From NCBI RefSeq assembly GCF_003385185.1, contig NZ_PQHZ01000030.1, forward strand, positions 1-64,000: 64,000 nt of DNA. Reading direction: 5' to 3'. The position numbers were made by a program, and so were the translations under genes. The notes beneath the pieces were generated by a model, which was not told the origin of the DNA, made no database searches, and saw nothing but the letters and a program-made list of their open reading frames with translations. Source of the DNA: Amycolatopsis palatopharyngis. Its GTDB lineage: Bacteria > Actinomycetota > Actinomycetes > Mycobacteriales > Pseudonocardiaceae. Positions 43,775 through 52,447 of the stretch are shown piece after piece; positions within the stretch are counted from its first letter, which is position 1; each line of letters opens with the position of its first letter.

Positions 43775-44560
43775 ATGAGCTACGAACGTTTCGTCGTGGT
43801 GGGCGACAGCTGCGCCGAAGGCCTGGATGACCCCTACCCCGATGGAAGCCGCTACCGAGGCTGGGCGGATCTCGTAGCGGCCCGGCTCGCGGCGGACAAT
43901 CCCGGTCTGCGCTACGCCAACCTCGCGATTCGCGGTCGCAGGCTCGATCAGATCATCACCGAGCAGTTCCCCGCCGCTACCGCGTTCCAGCCGGACCTCG
44001 TCGCCCTTTTCGGCGGCGGCAACGACGTCCTCACCGGCGGTTTCGATCCCGACGTCGTGGCAGGCAAGGTGACCGAAGCCGTGGCCAGGCTGACCGAGGT
44101 CGCGCCGACCGTACTGGTGTTCACCCTCAGCGACCTGTCCCAGCGGATGCGCCTGACCCGCGGACTGCGCCCGCGCATCGCCGCGCTCAACGCCGCCGTT
44201 CATCGGGCGGCCGATGAACACGGCGCCCTCGTGGTCGATCTCGCCGACGACCCGTCGGTCCGGGACCTGCGTTACTTCGGCCCTGACCGGCTCCACCTGA
44301 GCGAGCACGGTCATCGTCGGCTGGCCGGCCACCTACTGCGCAGGTTGGCTGTGCCCTTCGACGACCAGTGGCTGGAACCTCTGCCTGGCGACCCCGCCCG
44401 GCCAGGGATGCTGGGACACGCACAGTGGGTGTGGCGTGAGGTGCGCCCGGTCGCGATCAGCCGGCTACGCAACCGGCTCGTCGGCCGCTCCCCCGGCGAC
44501 GGCTTTCAGCCGAAGCGACCCGAGTTGAGTCCTCTCGCGGCGACCGAACTGTCGCCCTGA
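43775..44560 (+). CDS. SGNH/GDSL-family hydrolase
   Basis: 261 residues, no signal peptide. The nucleophile motif is GDSCAEGLDD (Ser12), the oxyanion Gly/Asn are in FGGGNDV, and the Asp/His pair is in PDRLHLSEHGH. It is a cytoplasmic esterase or lipase of unknown substrate. A C-terminal extension of about 50 residues (after WLEPLPGD) ends in a Pro/Ser-rich tail. It is the last ordinary gene before the peptide cluster. Confidence 0.85.
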   Translation: MSYERFVVVGDSCAEGLDDPYPDGSRYRGWADLVAARLAADNPGLRYANLAIRGRRLDQIITEQFPAATAFQPDLVALFGGGNDVLTGGFDPDVVAGKVTEAVARLTEVAPTVLVFTLSDLSQRMRLTRGLRPRIAALNAAVHRAADEHGALVVDLADDPSVRDLRYFGPDRLHLSEHGHRRLAGHLLRRLAVPFDDQWLEPLPGDPARPGMLGHAQWVWREVRPVAISRLRNRLVGRSPGDGFQPKRPELSPLAATELSP

Positions 44561-44640
44561 GCCGACCTTCGACGCCCGCCCGCAGGGCGTTGACCACAGA
44601 GGCCCGCACAGCGGGCCATTGTGGAGGGATGGCGTCGGTG

Positions 44641-44925
44641 ATGACGGCGCGACTGATCGAGCCGGTGGCGAATCGACCGGAATCGGCCTGGTTCACCGAA
44701 TGGCTTTCCCGTGAGGCGCTGAGCCCCCGTGAACCTTTTCGGAACGGACGGCCCAGTTGGAGGTTCTCCGAACAGGGGCCTGCCGAACAGCCTGATCCGG
44801 TGCTCACGGCGAGCATGACTGAATCGAATGAGGCCGTCATCCACCGGACGGCGGACACCCCCGGGCGCCGCCCTCCGTCATCTGATGGACGCCGCTATGT
44901 CACCCACAGGGGTGACCCTCGGTAA
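44641..44925 (+). CDS. Doubtful small hypothetical protein
   Basis: 94 residues starting MTARLIEPVANRPESAWF. Codon third positions are moderately GC-rich and GGAGGG lies 12 nt upstream, but there is no recognisable family and the spacing is long. It could be a real small gene or chance coding. Confidence 0.3.
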   Translation: MTARLIEPVANRPESAWFTEWLSREALSPREPFRNGRPSWRFSEQGPAEQPDPVLTASMTESNEAVIHRTADTPGRRPPSSDGRRYVTHRGDPR

Positions 44926-45305
44926 TAGGAACTTGAGGACAACGGCCGACCCTGGACTACCGCACATATGCGAAACACGAACTGGAAATGGAGTAGAAGT
45001 GAAAAATTTACACATGCGATTCGGTTGCGCTCACGAAACAACCGGACGGCAAAGTCCGCGCCGAAACGCTACCGTCTTTCGTTGGTTCTCGCAGAACAGG
45101 GACTCGAAATTCGGCGCGCATTGAACTCACCCGGTCGCACGAAGCGATCTTGGTCATGATCACCCAGGGGCAGAGAACTGCGGTCCATGTCACTCGACTT
45201 GACGAAATTCGGTTAGCGATTAACCTTGAGCATGCTTTGGTCGCAACGGGCGATATGCGTTAGTCGCCAACACGCTGCGTGACCACACAGGACACTGGGG
45301 ACTCA
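44926..45305. other. AT-richer interval at the left border of the peptide cluster
   Basis: 380 nt with markedly lower GC than the surroundings and no supported gene. It precedes the first LuxR gene and so probably holds its promoter. The composition change is consistent with a cluster boundary or past insertion, but no integrase, attachment repeat or transposase is visible. Confidence 0.45.
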
Positions 45306-46001
45306 ATGGTAAACATCGGATTAGTCGAAGATTCAGGTAAGTTGGAGGGCGACGAACATCGGTTGTCCTGGATCCATGCTATGGATCTCAAAAGATTCCA
45401 CATTGAACTCACCCGAACGACCTCGACGTTCGAGGAAGCGATCCATGGCGCGGCGGGACCAACCCGCCCCGACGTCTGGATCCTGCGTTCAGCCGCGGTG
45501 ACGGCCTGCACCAACTGGCACCGGTTGTTCGGTGACACCGATGATGCCGAGAGAGCGCGGGTGAAGCCGGTCGTCGCTGTGTGTGCGGGTGAACCGTCCG
45601 AGATCAGCGGCGTGCTCGCCCGTGGTGTCGCCTCCGTCGTCCGATCCGACGACTCGCCATGGCATCTCGCGGCCGCGATCCACTCCGCGTCGACCCGGCA
45701 CCTGTTCGTATCGCCACACACGTTGAGCAACTACCGCAGCGACATCATGGACCTGTTCTCCGCTCCCTCGTCCACGCGGCTTGATGCGCTGACCGAACGC
45801 GAGCACGACGTGCTGGTCTGTCTCGCCCAAGGGATGTCGAATCCGATGATCGCGGCGCACCTGCACATCACCAGGGCCACCGTCGGCTCGCACGTGCTGC
45901 GCATCCTGCGCAAACTCGCGGCGGCCAACCGCACTGAGGCCGCAGCGATCGCCCACTCGATCGGCCTGATCAAGACCGGACGCAGCAAGATAGCCCTCTG
46001 A
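45306..46001 (+). CDS. LuxR-family regulator 1 of the peptide cluster
   Basis: 231 residues. The C-terminus is a GerE/NarL helix-turn-helix (LTEREHDVLVCLAQGMSN, TRATVGSHVLRILRKL). The N-terminal 140 residues are receiver-like but lack the acidic pocket and phospho-Asp, so phosphorylation is unlikely. It is paralogous to the regulator at 54633, sharing SDDSPWHLAAAIHSA and the HTH. The ATG at 45306 aligns with the paralog start (MVNIGLVE/MVTLGLIT). It is a probable pathway-specific activator. Confidence 0.82.
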   Translation: MVNIGLVEDSGKLEGDEHRLSWIHAMDLKRFHIELTRTTSTFEEAIHGAAGPTRPDVWILRSAAVTACTNWHRLFGDTDDAERARVKPVVAVCAGEPSEISGVLARGVASVVRSDDSPWHLAAAIHSASTRHLFVSPHTLSNYRSDIMDLFSAPSSTRLDALTEREHDVLVCLAQGMSNPMIAAHLHITRATVGSHVLRILRKLAAANRTEAAAIAHSIGLIKTGRSKIAL

Positions 46002-46029
46002 GGGCCGGACTCCCGCGTACGTGGAGGTA

Positions 46030-46066
46030 GCCCACCCCGGCTCGCGAAGGGCGCGCCGGGGTGGGC
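46030..46066. terminator. Bidirectional terminator hairpin
   Basis: GCCCACCCCGGC (46030-46041) pairs perfectly with GCCGGGGTGGGC (46055-46066) across a 13-nt loop. It lies between the convergent luxR-1 and ABC permease genes. Confidence 0.85.
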
Positions 46067-46084
46067 TTCGCGCAGAACGAAAGT

Positions 46085-46840
46085 TCAGATTCGCTTCTCC
46101 CAGCGGAAGAAGCGACGAGCCGCGACCGCGCCGATCGCGGTCCAGACGGTTAGTACCGCGAGCGCGGGTACGGCGTCGACGAGTTGCCCGACGAACGAAC
46201 CGGCGGGGCCATAGGCGATCCGGGCGAGGTCGACCAGTGCCCCACCGGGTGTGACCAGTTGTTCCACCGCTGGCCCTGCCGCTCCGTTCGTTCCGCTCCA
46301 GACTCCCGTGGCGAGCAGGAACAGGAAGAACGGCATCGCCGCCATATCGGCCTGTTGTGTGCTGGAGACCAGACCGGTCGTGGCGAAACCGAAGGTGGCG
46401 CTCATCGCGACACCGAGCAGGACGGCCAGCAACAGCACGAGTGGGTTCGCCGGCACGGCAGGGCCGAAGATTCCGACGATCACGACGATCAGCAGGCACT
46501 GCAGCACTCCCAGCGCGATCACCGGGGAACTCACGCCGACGAGGATGGTGCTGTCGGCCGCCTCGCCACTGCGCAATCGCTTCAGATACAGGTCCTCCCG
46601 CCTGCTGGTCAGGGCCAGGGTCGTGGTGATGTAGACGGTCATCCCGAACATCAGCAGCAGTTGCATCGCCACCGGAAACGCCCAGCCGAGTGCGCCGAGA
46701 TTCGCCCTGCCGAAATAGACCAGCGCGGCGGCCATACCGATCGGGAAAACCGTGGCGGTGGCCGCGACCGCCGAGTTTCGTCCGAGTAGCTTGACCTCGG
46801 CCCGGAAAAGCGCCGTGAGTTGGCGACCGGCCAGATTCAT
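46085..46840 (-). CDS. ABC-2 type permease (DrrB-like exporter subunit)
   Basis: 251 residues with six predicted helices typical of ABC-2 exporters. The start overlaps the stop of the ATPase gene by 4 nt (ATGA), so the two subunits are made together. With the DesKR-like pair next to it, the unit looks like a drug or peptide efflux and immunity module. The substrate is not determinable. Confidence 0.87.
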   Translation of the reverse strand: MNLAGRQLTALFRAEVKLLGRNSAVAATATVFPIGMAAALVYFGRANLGALGWAFPVAMQLLLMFGMTVYITTTLALTSRREDLYLKRLRSGEAADSTILVGVSSPVIALGVLQCLLIVVIVGIFGPAVPANPLVLLLAVLLGVAMSATFGFATTGLVSSTQQADMAAMPFFLFLLATGVWSGTNGAAGPAVEQLVTPGGALVDLARIAYGPAGSFVGQLVDAVPALAVLTVWTAIGAVAARRFFRWEKRI

Positions 46841-47817
46841 CGCACATCACCGTTTCCGCTTGCGGCTGTCGAGGAAGCCGGTTCACCGGGCGACGACAGC
46901 ACCTCGGCGCGGTGGCTGTCGACCACTCCGTGGAACACGTCGTCCAGCGAGGCGTGCTGAGCGCGGAATCGCAGCAACGGAACCTGGTGCGCGCTCTGCC
47001 ACTGCACCACCGACCGCAGGTCGCTCTCCAAGTCCGGCGTCTGCACGTGCACATGGCCCCGGAGCAACTGCCCGGTGTCGAGCTGGCCGACGAACTCGGG
47101 CAGGTCCAGCGCGCTCGACTCAGCGGGCAGATCGAAGCTGATCTGGGCGCGTTCCCGGCTGAGCACATCGACCAGGCTGCCTGCCACCGCTATCCGGCCT
47201 TCGTGCATGATCGCCAGCCGGTGCGCGAGGCTCTCGGCCTCGTCCAGATAGTGCGTGGTCAGCAGCATGGTGACGCCGTCGGCCAGCAGTTCCCGGATGA
47301 ACTCCCAGGCACACTTGCGCGACTCCGGGTCCAGCCCCGTTGTCGGCTCGTCCAGGAACAGCACCTCTGGCCTGCCGAGCGTGGCCAGCACCAGATCGAG
47401 CCGCCTGCGCTCACCACCGGATAGCTGCTTCACCCGCACATCCCTGCGGTGCGCCAGATCCAGCCGTTCCAGTGCGGCGTCGCCAGCGCAGCGCCGCGAG
47501 CTCATGGCCTGCCACAGGGAAACGGTCTCGGCGACGGTGAGGTCACCCGCGAATCCGCTCTCCTGCAGCATGATCCCGGTACGGCTACGCAGCTGCTTGC
47601 GTTGCCGGAACGGGTCCAGCCCGAGCACGCGGACCACGCCAGCCGACGGCTTGCGGTGGCCCTCGATGGTTTCCATGGTCGTCGTCTTGCCCGCACCGTT
47701 CGTCCCGAGTAACGCGAACAACTCGCCTTCGTTGACCTCGAAGTCCACCCCGCGCACGGCTTCGAAGGAGCCGTAGGAGCAGCGGAGGCCGTTCACCTCG
47801 ATCAATGGATTCTGCAC
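46837..47817 (-). CDS. ABC transporter ATPase (DrrA-like exporter subunit)
   Basis: 326 residues from a GTG (VQNPLIEVNGL). Walker A is GTNGAGKTT, the signature is LSGGERRRLDLVLA, Walker B is VLFLDEPTTGLD, and the H-loop is LLTTHYLDEAE. A C-terminal extension of about 80 residues is typical of DrrA-type drug exporters. It pairs with the permease gene that follows. Confidence 0.9.
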   Translation of the reverse strand: MQNPLIEVNGLRCSYGSFEAVRGVDFEVNEGELFALLGTNGAGKTTTMETIEGHRKPSAGVVRVLGLDPFRQRKQLRSRTGIMLQESGFAGDLTVAETVSLWQAMSSRRCAGDAALERLDLAHRRDVRVKQLSGGERRRLDLVLATLGRPEVLFLDEPTTGLDPESRKCAWEFIRELLADGVTMLLTTHYLDEAESLAHRLAIMHEGRIAVAGSLVDVLSRERAQISFDLPAESSALDLPEFVGQLDTGQLLRGHVHVQTPDLESDLRSVVQWQSAHQVPLLRFRAQHASLDDVFHGVVDSHRAEVLSSPGEPASSTAASGNGDVR

Positions 47818-47962
47818 ACCACAACGGTAGGAATCAGCGGGTGTTCGCCACCAGGGCCGGGGATCACCGATGCGGGTGCGAAACACACCGCACTCGCATG
47901 ACAGATGTCATGTTCGTACCGCGGTCCGAGCGCCTGACGAGCCGGGCAGGCATGCTGTACCC

Positions 47963-49150
47963 ATGTCCGATGCGGAGGATGTGCGCGAGCTCGGAGGAAT
48001 GAGCTGGCTACGGCGCTACATCTGGGCCTCGCTGTCGTTCAGTGGCCTCACCGGACTCGCCCTGGTCGCCATCGACCTATTCCGCACGGACTTTGGTGTG
48101 GCGAACACCGTGTTGCTGGCCGTCGCACTCATCGCGGCCACCGTGCAACGGATCAGGTTCCTGGGCTACACCGCCAACGCGATCGCGTTCGAGGAACGAA
48201 GGCCCACCGAGCAGATCCTCACCTCGGCGGCCGCTGTCGTGCTGGCCGCCCATGCCGCGCGCTACAGCACCTGGCCAGAGGTGTGGGCCCTGCTGCCCGC
48301 CGTCGTCGGCGGCGCGGGCGTCATCAGTGCGCCTCGCGCGGTCCGTGCACGGCTCGCCTACGGCCTGGTACTGGCGACCGCGGCAACCGTCGCGCTGGCG
48401 TTGTACTGGCGACGGCTGCCCGGCGTCGAGCTGCTGCCCGCGGTGGGCGTCAGCGTCCTCGTGGTAGCCGTGTTCGTCCTGATCGACCTGCTGACCGTGC
48501 GGTTCTGGGATCTGGTGCTCGAACTCGACCACGCCCGCGCGCTGGCCGGCGAACTCGCGGCCGCGCGGGAGCGGCTGCGGTTCTCCGCCGATCTGCACGA
48601 CATCCAGGGGCACTCCCTGCAGGCGATCATCCTCAAGGGACAGCTGACGGAGCGGTTGGTTGGCAGGGACGACGACGCGGCACGCGCACACGCGGCCGAA
48701 CTCACCGAACTGGCCCGCTCTGCGCTGGCCGACACGCGCAAGGTCGCGCACAGCTATCGCAGGGTCGGACTGCGTACCGAGGTGGCCAACGCCGTCGAGC
48801 TCATGCGTGCCGCCGGAATCGAAGTCGACGTACGCGGCGACGTCGCGGCGATCGCCCCGCCACTGCAGCAGCCGTTCGGCGCCCTGGTCCGCGAGGGAAC
48901 CACCAACGTGTTGCGGCACAGCAGGGCGACACATTGCGAGCTGAGCATCGAGGTATCCGGGGCGACTTCGATCGTCCGCCTGGGCAACGACGGCATTAGG
49001 CATGCGCCGGACGCGGTGAACGACGGCAGTGGCGTGCTCGGGCTGCGCGAGCGTTTCGGCACAATCGGCGGTGAGGTCACCGCGACAAGGACCGGCGAGG
49101 ACTGGTTCGAGTTGACGGGACGGGCACGGGAGCCGGGGAGCGAGCGCTGA
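47963..49150 (+). CDS. DesK-like sensor histidine kinase
   Basis: 395 residues. An N-terminal membrane domain of five or six helices (about 15-190) carries no large external loop. The HisKA_3 region has the phospho-acceptor in ADLHDIQGHSLQAI, and a degenerate ATPase domain includes REGTTNVLRHSRA and LGLRERFGTIGG. The stop overlaps the response regulator start (ATGA). It is divergent from the ABC exporter genes, which are its likely targets. Confidence 0.88.
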   Translation: MSDAEDVRELGGMSWLRRYIWASLSFSGLTGLALVAIDLFRTDFGVANTVLLAVALIAATVQRIRFLGYTANAIAFEERRPTEQILTSAAAVVLAAHAARYSTWPEVWALLPAVVGGAGVISAPRAVRARLAYGLVLATAATVALALYWRRLPGVELLPAVGVSVLVVAVFVLIDLLTVRFWDLVLELDHARALAGELAAARERLRFSADLHDIQGHSLQAIILKGQLTERLVGRDDDAARAHAAELTELARSALADTRKVAHSYRRVGLRTEVANAVELMRAAGIEVDVRGDVAAIAPPLQQPFGALVREGTTNVLRHSRATHCELSIEVSGATSIVRLGNDGIRHAPDAVNDGSGVLGLRERFGTIGGEVTATRTGEDWFELTGRAREPGSER

Positions 49151-49752
49151 TGATCCGAGTGTTGCTGGTCGACGACGAGGACCTGGTCCGTGGGGCGCTG
49201 GCCACGCTACTGGACCTCGAGGACGACATCAGTGTCGTCGCGCAGGGCAGCGATGGTGCGGAGGCCATCGAACTGGCGCGGCTGCACGAACCCGATATCG
49301 TGCTGCTCGATCTGGAGATGCGAGTGCTGGACGGGCTCGCCGCCGCCGAGGTGATCCTGCGAGAACTGGACATGCCCGTCGTGATCGTCACCCGGCACGC
49401 CCGGCACGGGGTGCTCAAGCGGGCGCTGACGCTCGGCGTCCGGGCGTTCGTCCCCAAGGTGACGCCAGCGTCGAAACTGTCGGCGATCCTGCGCGATGTG
49501 CATGCGGGCGGTCGTTATGTCGACCCCGAGCTCGCGGCGACGGCCCTCACAGCGAACGCCTGCCCGCTGAGCGAGCGGGAGCTCGAGCTGTTGCGGCACA
49601 GCCTGAACGGCGACACGATCACGACCATCGCCGAGACGACGCATCTGGCGCAGGGCACCGTGCGCAACTACCTGTCCTCGGCCATGGGCAAGCTCGGCGC
49701 CGAAACCCGCTACGGTGCCGCCCGGCGCGCTTGGGAGGAAGGCTGGATCTGA
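49150..49752 (+). CDS. DesR-like response regulator
   Basis: 200 residues. The receiver has Asp8/Asp9, the phospho-acceptor Asp54 (VLLDLEM), Thr81 and Lys103, all intact. A LuxR/NarL helix-turn-helix follows at about 135-195 (LSERELELL, AQGTVRNYLSSAMGKL). It partners with the overlapping kinase and probably controls the divergent ABC exporter. Confidence 0.9.
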   Translation: MIRVLLVDDEDLVRGALATLLDLEDDISVVAQGSDGAEAIELARLHEPDIVLLDLEMRVLDGLAAAEVILRELDMPVVIVTRHARHGVLKRALTLGVRAFVPKVTPASKLSAILRDVHAGGRYVDPELAATALTANACPLSERELELLRHSLNGDTITTIAETTHLAQGTVRNYLSSAMGKLGAETRYGAARRAWEEGWI

Positions 49753-49777
49753 GCCGGGCCAGGGAGTGGTTGCGCGC

Positions 49778-51061
49778 TCAACGCGTCCGTCCAGTATGGA
49801 TCCTCGAATCCCGAGCGGTTCCGGCCCAGTTCTCCAGGGTCTCGCACGCACGCTCCACACCACGGTCGCTGCGTACGTAGCGGCCCAGATCCGCGGCCCG
49901 TTCGCGCATTCGCGGGTCCCCGAGTGCCTTGGCGACGGCTCCGCGCAGACGGCGCCTGGTCAGACTCGCACCAGGAATTCCTTCGGGGGCCACACCGAGT
50001 TGGGCCATGGTCGCCGCCCAGAACGGATGATCCACGAAGATCGGGAGCACTACCTGCGGTACTCCGGCGCGCAACACCGCCGCTCCGGTCCCAAAACCAC
50101 CGTGGTGGATCACCGCGGCGGCCCGGGGAAACAACCAGGTGTAGTCGACGTCGTGCAACCGCAGCACTCCGTCGGGCAGGTCGTCCTGCCCAGGTCCGTC
50201 GACCACCACGAGCCTGCGTCCGGCGGCACGTACGGCATCGAGCACCAGCTCCAGGCTGTTCTCCGGATACGCGGGCCACAGGGATCCGAAGGAGAGGATC
50301 ACCGGCGCGGGCCCGTTCTCCAGGGCTTCGACGAGCTCCGGCGGCGCCTGCCACTCGCGGTCCCAGAACCAGTAGCCCGCCATCTGATGAGTCACCGGCC
50401 AGTCGGCAGGCTTGGGCAACACGGATGGACTCTGCAGGCAGAAGGTGGGCCGGTTCTGTTCCAGCGCGGAGAACGGTGGGCGCACGCCGAGCGGCGTTCT
50501 GCCGAGACGTTCCCGGTACGCGTTGACGATCGGCCTGCACATCCGCCACTCGGCTGCCTGCGAGACGTGGTGGCTGAGCCGGTTGTACCAACCGCCGAGC
50601 GGTAGTTTCGGCGCTCCCATCGCCGGAAAGGCGGACGTGGATGTGTTGGGGTACCAGGAAACCAGTGCCCACGGCACGCCGGGCGGTTCGGCGAGATAGG
50701 AGTTGCGGTTGAACACGGAACTGACCACGAGGTCCGCGTCCGCGAACGCGGGACGGACGCAGGCGTCGAGCTGCGCCATTGCCTCCGCGGCCGCGGCCGC
50801 GGTCTGCCTCGGCATGGTCCGGGCAAGGCGGAAAATCGACGGTCTCCCGCGCAGGGCCTTGATCAACTCCGGTGACTCGAAGTAGTGCTTCGGGCTACCG
50901 GGAACCGGAAAGTAATCCAGGCCGGCCTCCCGGGTGAGTTCCCGGAAATCGGCGTGCGTGGCGAGCCGGACTTGATGACCTCGTTCGCGCAGCCCGGCAC
51001 CGAGGGCGAGAAACGGCTGCACGTCGCCCCGCGAACCGATCGCCACCAGAGTGACGCGCAT
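49778..51061 (-). CDS. GT1 glycosyltransferase (UDP-sugar, antibiotic type)
   Basis: 427 residues with a GT-B fold. The N-terminus MRVTLVAIGSRGDVQPFLAL is the acceptor domain start. The donor-site block has VIHHGGFGTGAAVLRAGVP and DHPFWA, as in glycopeptide, macrolide and sterol glucosyltransferases. The ATG at 51061 has AAGGAGG upstream. It lies 25 nt after the methyltransferase in the same operon, so it may glycosylate the product of this cluster or inactivate it for self-protection. Confidence 0.88.
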   Translation of the reverse strand: MRVTLVAIGSRGDVQPFLALGAGLRERGHQVRLATHADFRELTREAGLDYFPVPGSPKHYFESPELIKALRGRPSIFRLARTMPRQTAAAAAEAMAQLDACVRPAFADADLVVSSVFNRNSYLAEPPGVPWALVSWYPNTSTSAFPAMGAPKLPLGGWYNRLSHHVSQAAEWRMCRPIVNAYRERLGRTPLGVRPPFSALEQNRPTFCLQSPSVLPKPADWPVTHQMAGYWFWDREWQAPPELVEALENGPAPVILSFGSLWPAYPENSLELVLDAVRAAGRRLVVVDGPGQDDLPDGVLRLHDVDYTWLFPRAAAVIHHGGFGTGAAVLRAGVPQVVLPIFVDHPFWAATMAQLGVAPEGIPGASLTRRRLRGAVAKALGDPRMRERAADLGRYVRSDRGVERACETLENWAGTARDSRIHTGRTR

Positions 51062-51086
51062 AACCCTCCTTGTTGCTGATTCGTGG

Positions 51087-51836
51087 TCAGAGACCGGCCG
51101 CGGACTTGCGGTACAGGGTGATGTGCCGGTGCGATCCGGAGACGAACGGCGACCTCTCCCAGTCGCCGTGACGTTCGACCATCTCAAAGCCGGCGATCCT
51201 CGCCATCAGGTCCAGTTCACTGGGCCAGGCGTATCGGCTGATCTCGGTGAACGTGGACACCGAGCCGGCCTTGATCGTTGTGTGCACCTGCGCCAGCACC
51301 TGATTGACGGGATCGACGCTGATCGTGTCGATCATCACCTGGTCACTCGCCAGGTTGCGGACCTGGAACTCCGGTTTGGCCAGCTGGTGGAAGTACGTGG
51401 GGTCGTACACCTCCACGAGCAGGGTGCCGCCGGGCCGCAGATGGGCGCCCGCCCTGCGCAGCGCCTCGATCTGCTGTTCCGGATCGGGCAGCATGAACAG
51501 CGTGTTGCAGACGATGTAGCAAAGGTCGAAGTCGCCGTCGATCACGTGCTCGGCGAAATCGGCCCGTACCGCCGTGACGGCGCCCAGGGGATCGTGCTCG
51601 CGCAGCTTGTCAAGCATCGGCTGCGACACCTCGACCGCGTGCACGTCGAATCCCTTACCCGCCAGGGGGATCGCGATACGGCCGGTGCCCGCACCGAACT
51701 CGACCACCCGCGCGCCCGGATCGAGTAGCGAGACAATGAAGTCGACGGTCTGCGGGGTCTCCATTGAGGGGTACATTCGGTCGTACACTTCGGACAGTGC
51801 CTCACCATAGGCTTCCGGCTTCACCTGGTAGCGCAC
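51087..51836 (-). CDS. Class I SAM-dependent methyltransferase
   Basis: 249 residues. Motif I is VVEFGAGTGRIAIPL, the acidic motif II is VHAVEVSQPML, and motif III is LRPGGTLLVEVYD. The GTG start overlaps the 3' end of the SdpA-like gene by 16 nt. It could be an N- or O-methyltransferase. Linaridin-type pathways include a methyltransferase acting on the peptide N-terminus, but this one has not been matched to that family. Confidence 0.85.
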   Translation of the reverse strand: MRYQVKPEAYGEALSEVYDRMYPSMETPQTVDFIVSLLDPGARVVEFGAGTGRIAIPLAGKGFDVHAVEVSQPMLDKLREHDPLGAVTAVRADFAEHVIDGDFDLCYIVCNTLFMLPDPEQQIEALRRAGAHLRPGGTLLVEVYDPTYFHQLAKPEFQVRNLASDQVMIDTISVDPVNQVLAQVHTTIKAGSVSTFTEISRYAWPSELDLMARIAGFEMVERHGDWERSPFVSGSHRHITLYRKSAAGL

Positions 51837-52447
51837 AGGTCCTCCGTCGTCGAGTTCGCTGCCCCGTTACCGGGCAGTGCGTGGAAGTCGGACAGGAACA
51901 GCATTCGCGGTTCGATACTCTCGTCGTGCCCGGCCGACTGGGCGATCAGGAACTGCACCTGTACACCTTCCCGGTGGTGCTCCACCTGGTTGGTGACGAA
52001 GTTCAGCAGCGCCAGATAGGACACCGTGAGCTGGACGCGCTCGACCTCCTTGACCTTCTCGCTGGCCTTCAACAGTTCCGAGGCGACATCGAACAGCGCC
52101 TTCTCCATCCTGCGCGCGGGATGCCAGACCATCTGCAACAGCGTCCGATCCTTCGAGATCTCCTGCTCGCGCCATGGGGTGAGCTCGCCGTTCGCCAGCT
52201 TGTCCCGGTACAGCACGTTGAAGTCGTGCCTGGCCGGGGTCGGGGCGAAAAACCGCCAGTTGGGGATCGCCATCGACGTCGGGTCGATCCGCTTGCCCAG
52301 CGGATGCGGGCGGTTCGCCTGCTGACACAGGGTCAGTGCGAACCAGCCCCCCAGCACCCCGTACAAACCCCATCTGCGCGCCGTGGCCATCGACGGCCGC
52401 TTCGGCGAGAATCCCGGCATCGCGCTCCCCGCACTTCCTGCGTTCAC
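51821..52447 (-). CDS. SdpA-like protein, copy 1
   Basis: 208 residues from a GTG that overlaps the hydrolase stop (GTGA); ATGs at 52420 and 52390 (MATARRWGLYG) are alternatives, the latter matching the paralog's start. One N-terminal transmembrane helix (GLYGVLGGWFALTL) precedes an extracytoplasmic or peripheral domain with PNWRFFAPTPARHD, LLQMVWHP and MLFLSDFHAL. Copy 2 (57272-57850) shares all of these. The WxFFAP motif near a single helix resembles SdpA of the Bacillus SDP toxin system, which is needed for toxin maturation. Family membership is inferred. Confidence 0.7.
   Translation of the reverse strand: MNAGSAGSAMPGFSPKRPSMATARRWGLYGVLGGWFALTLCQQANRPHPLGKRIDPTSMAIPNWRFFAPTPARHDFNVLYRDKLANGELTPWREQEISKDRTLLQMVWHPARRMEKALFDVASELLKASEKVKEVERVQLTVSYLALLNFVTNQVEHHREGVQVQFLIAQSAGHDESIEPRMLFLSDFHALPGNGAANSTTEDLCATR

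Noticed and set aside
44926..45305. Insertion element or attachment site at the AT-rich cluster border
   Set aside because: No transposase, integrase, terminal inverted repeat or tRNA-end duplication could be seen; only the composition is unusual.
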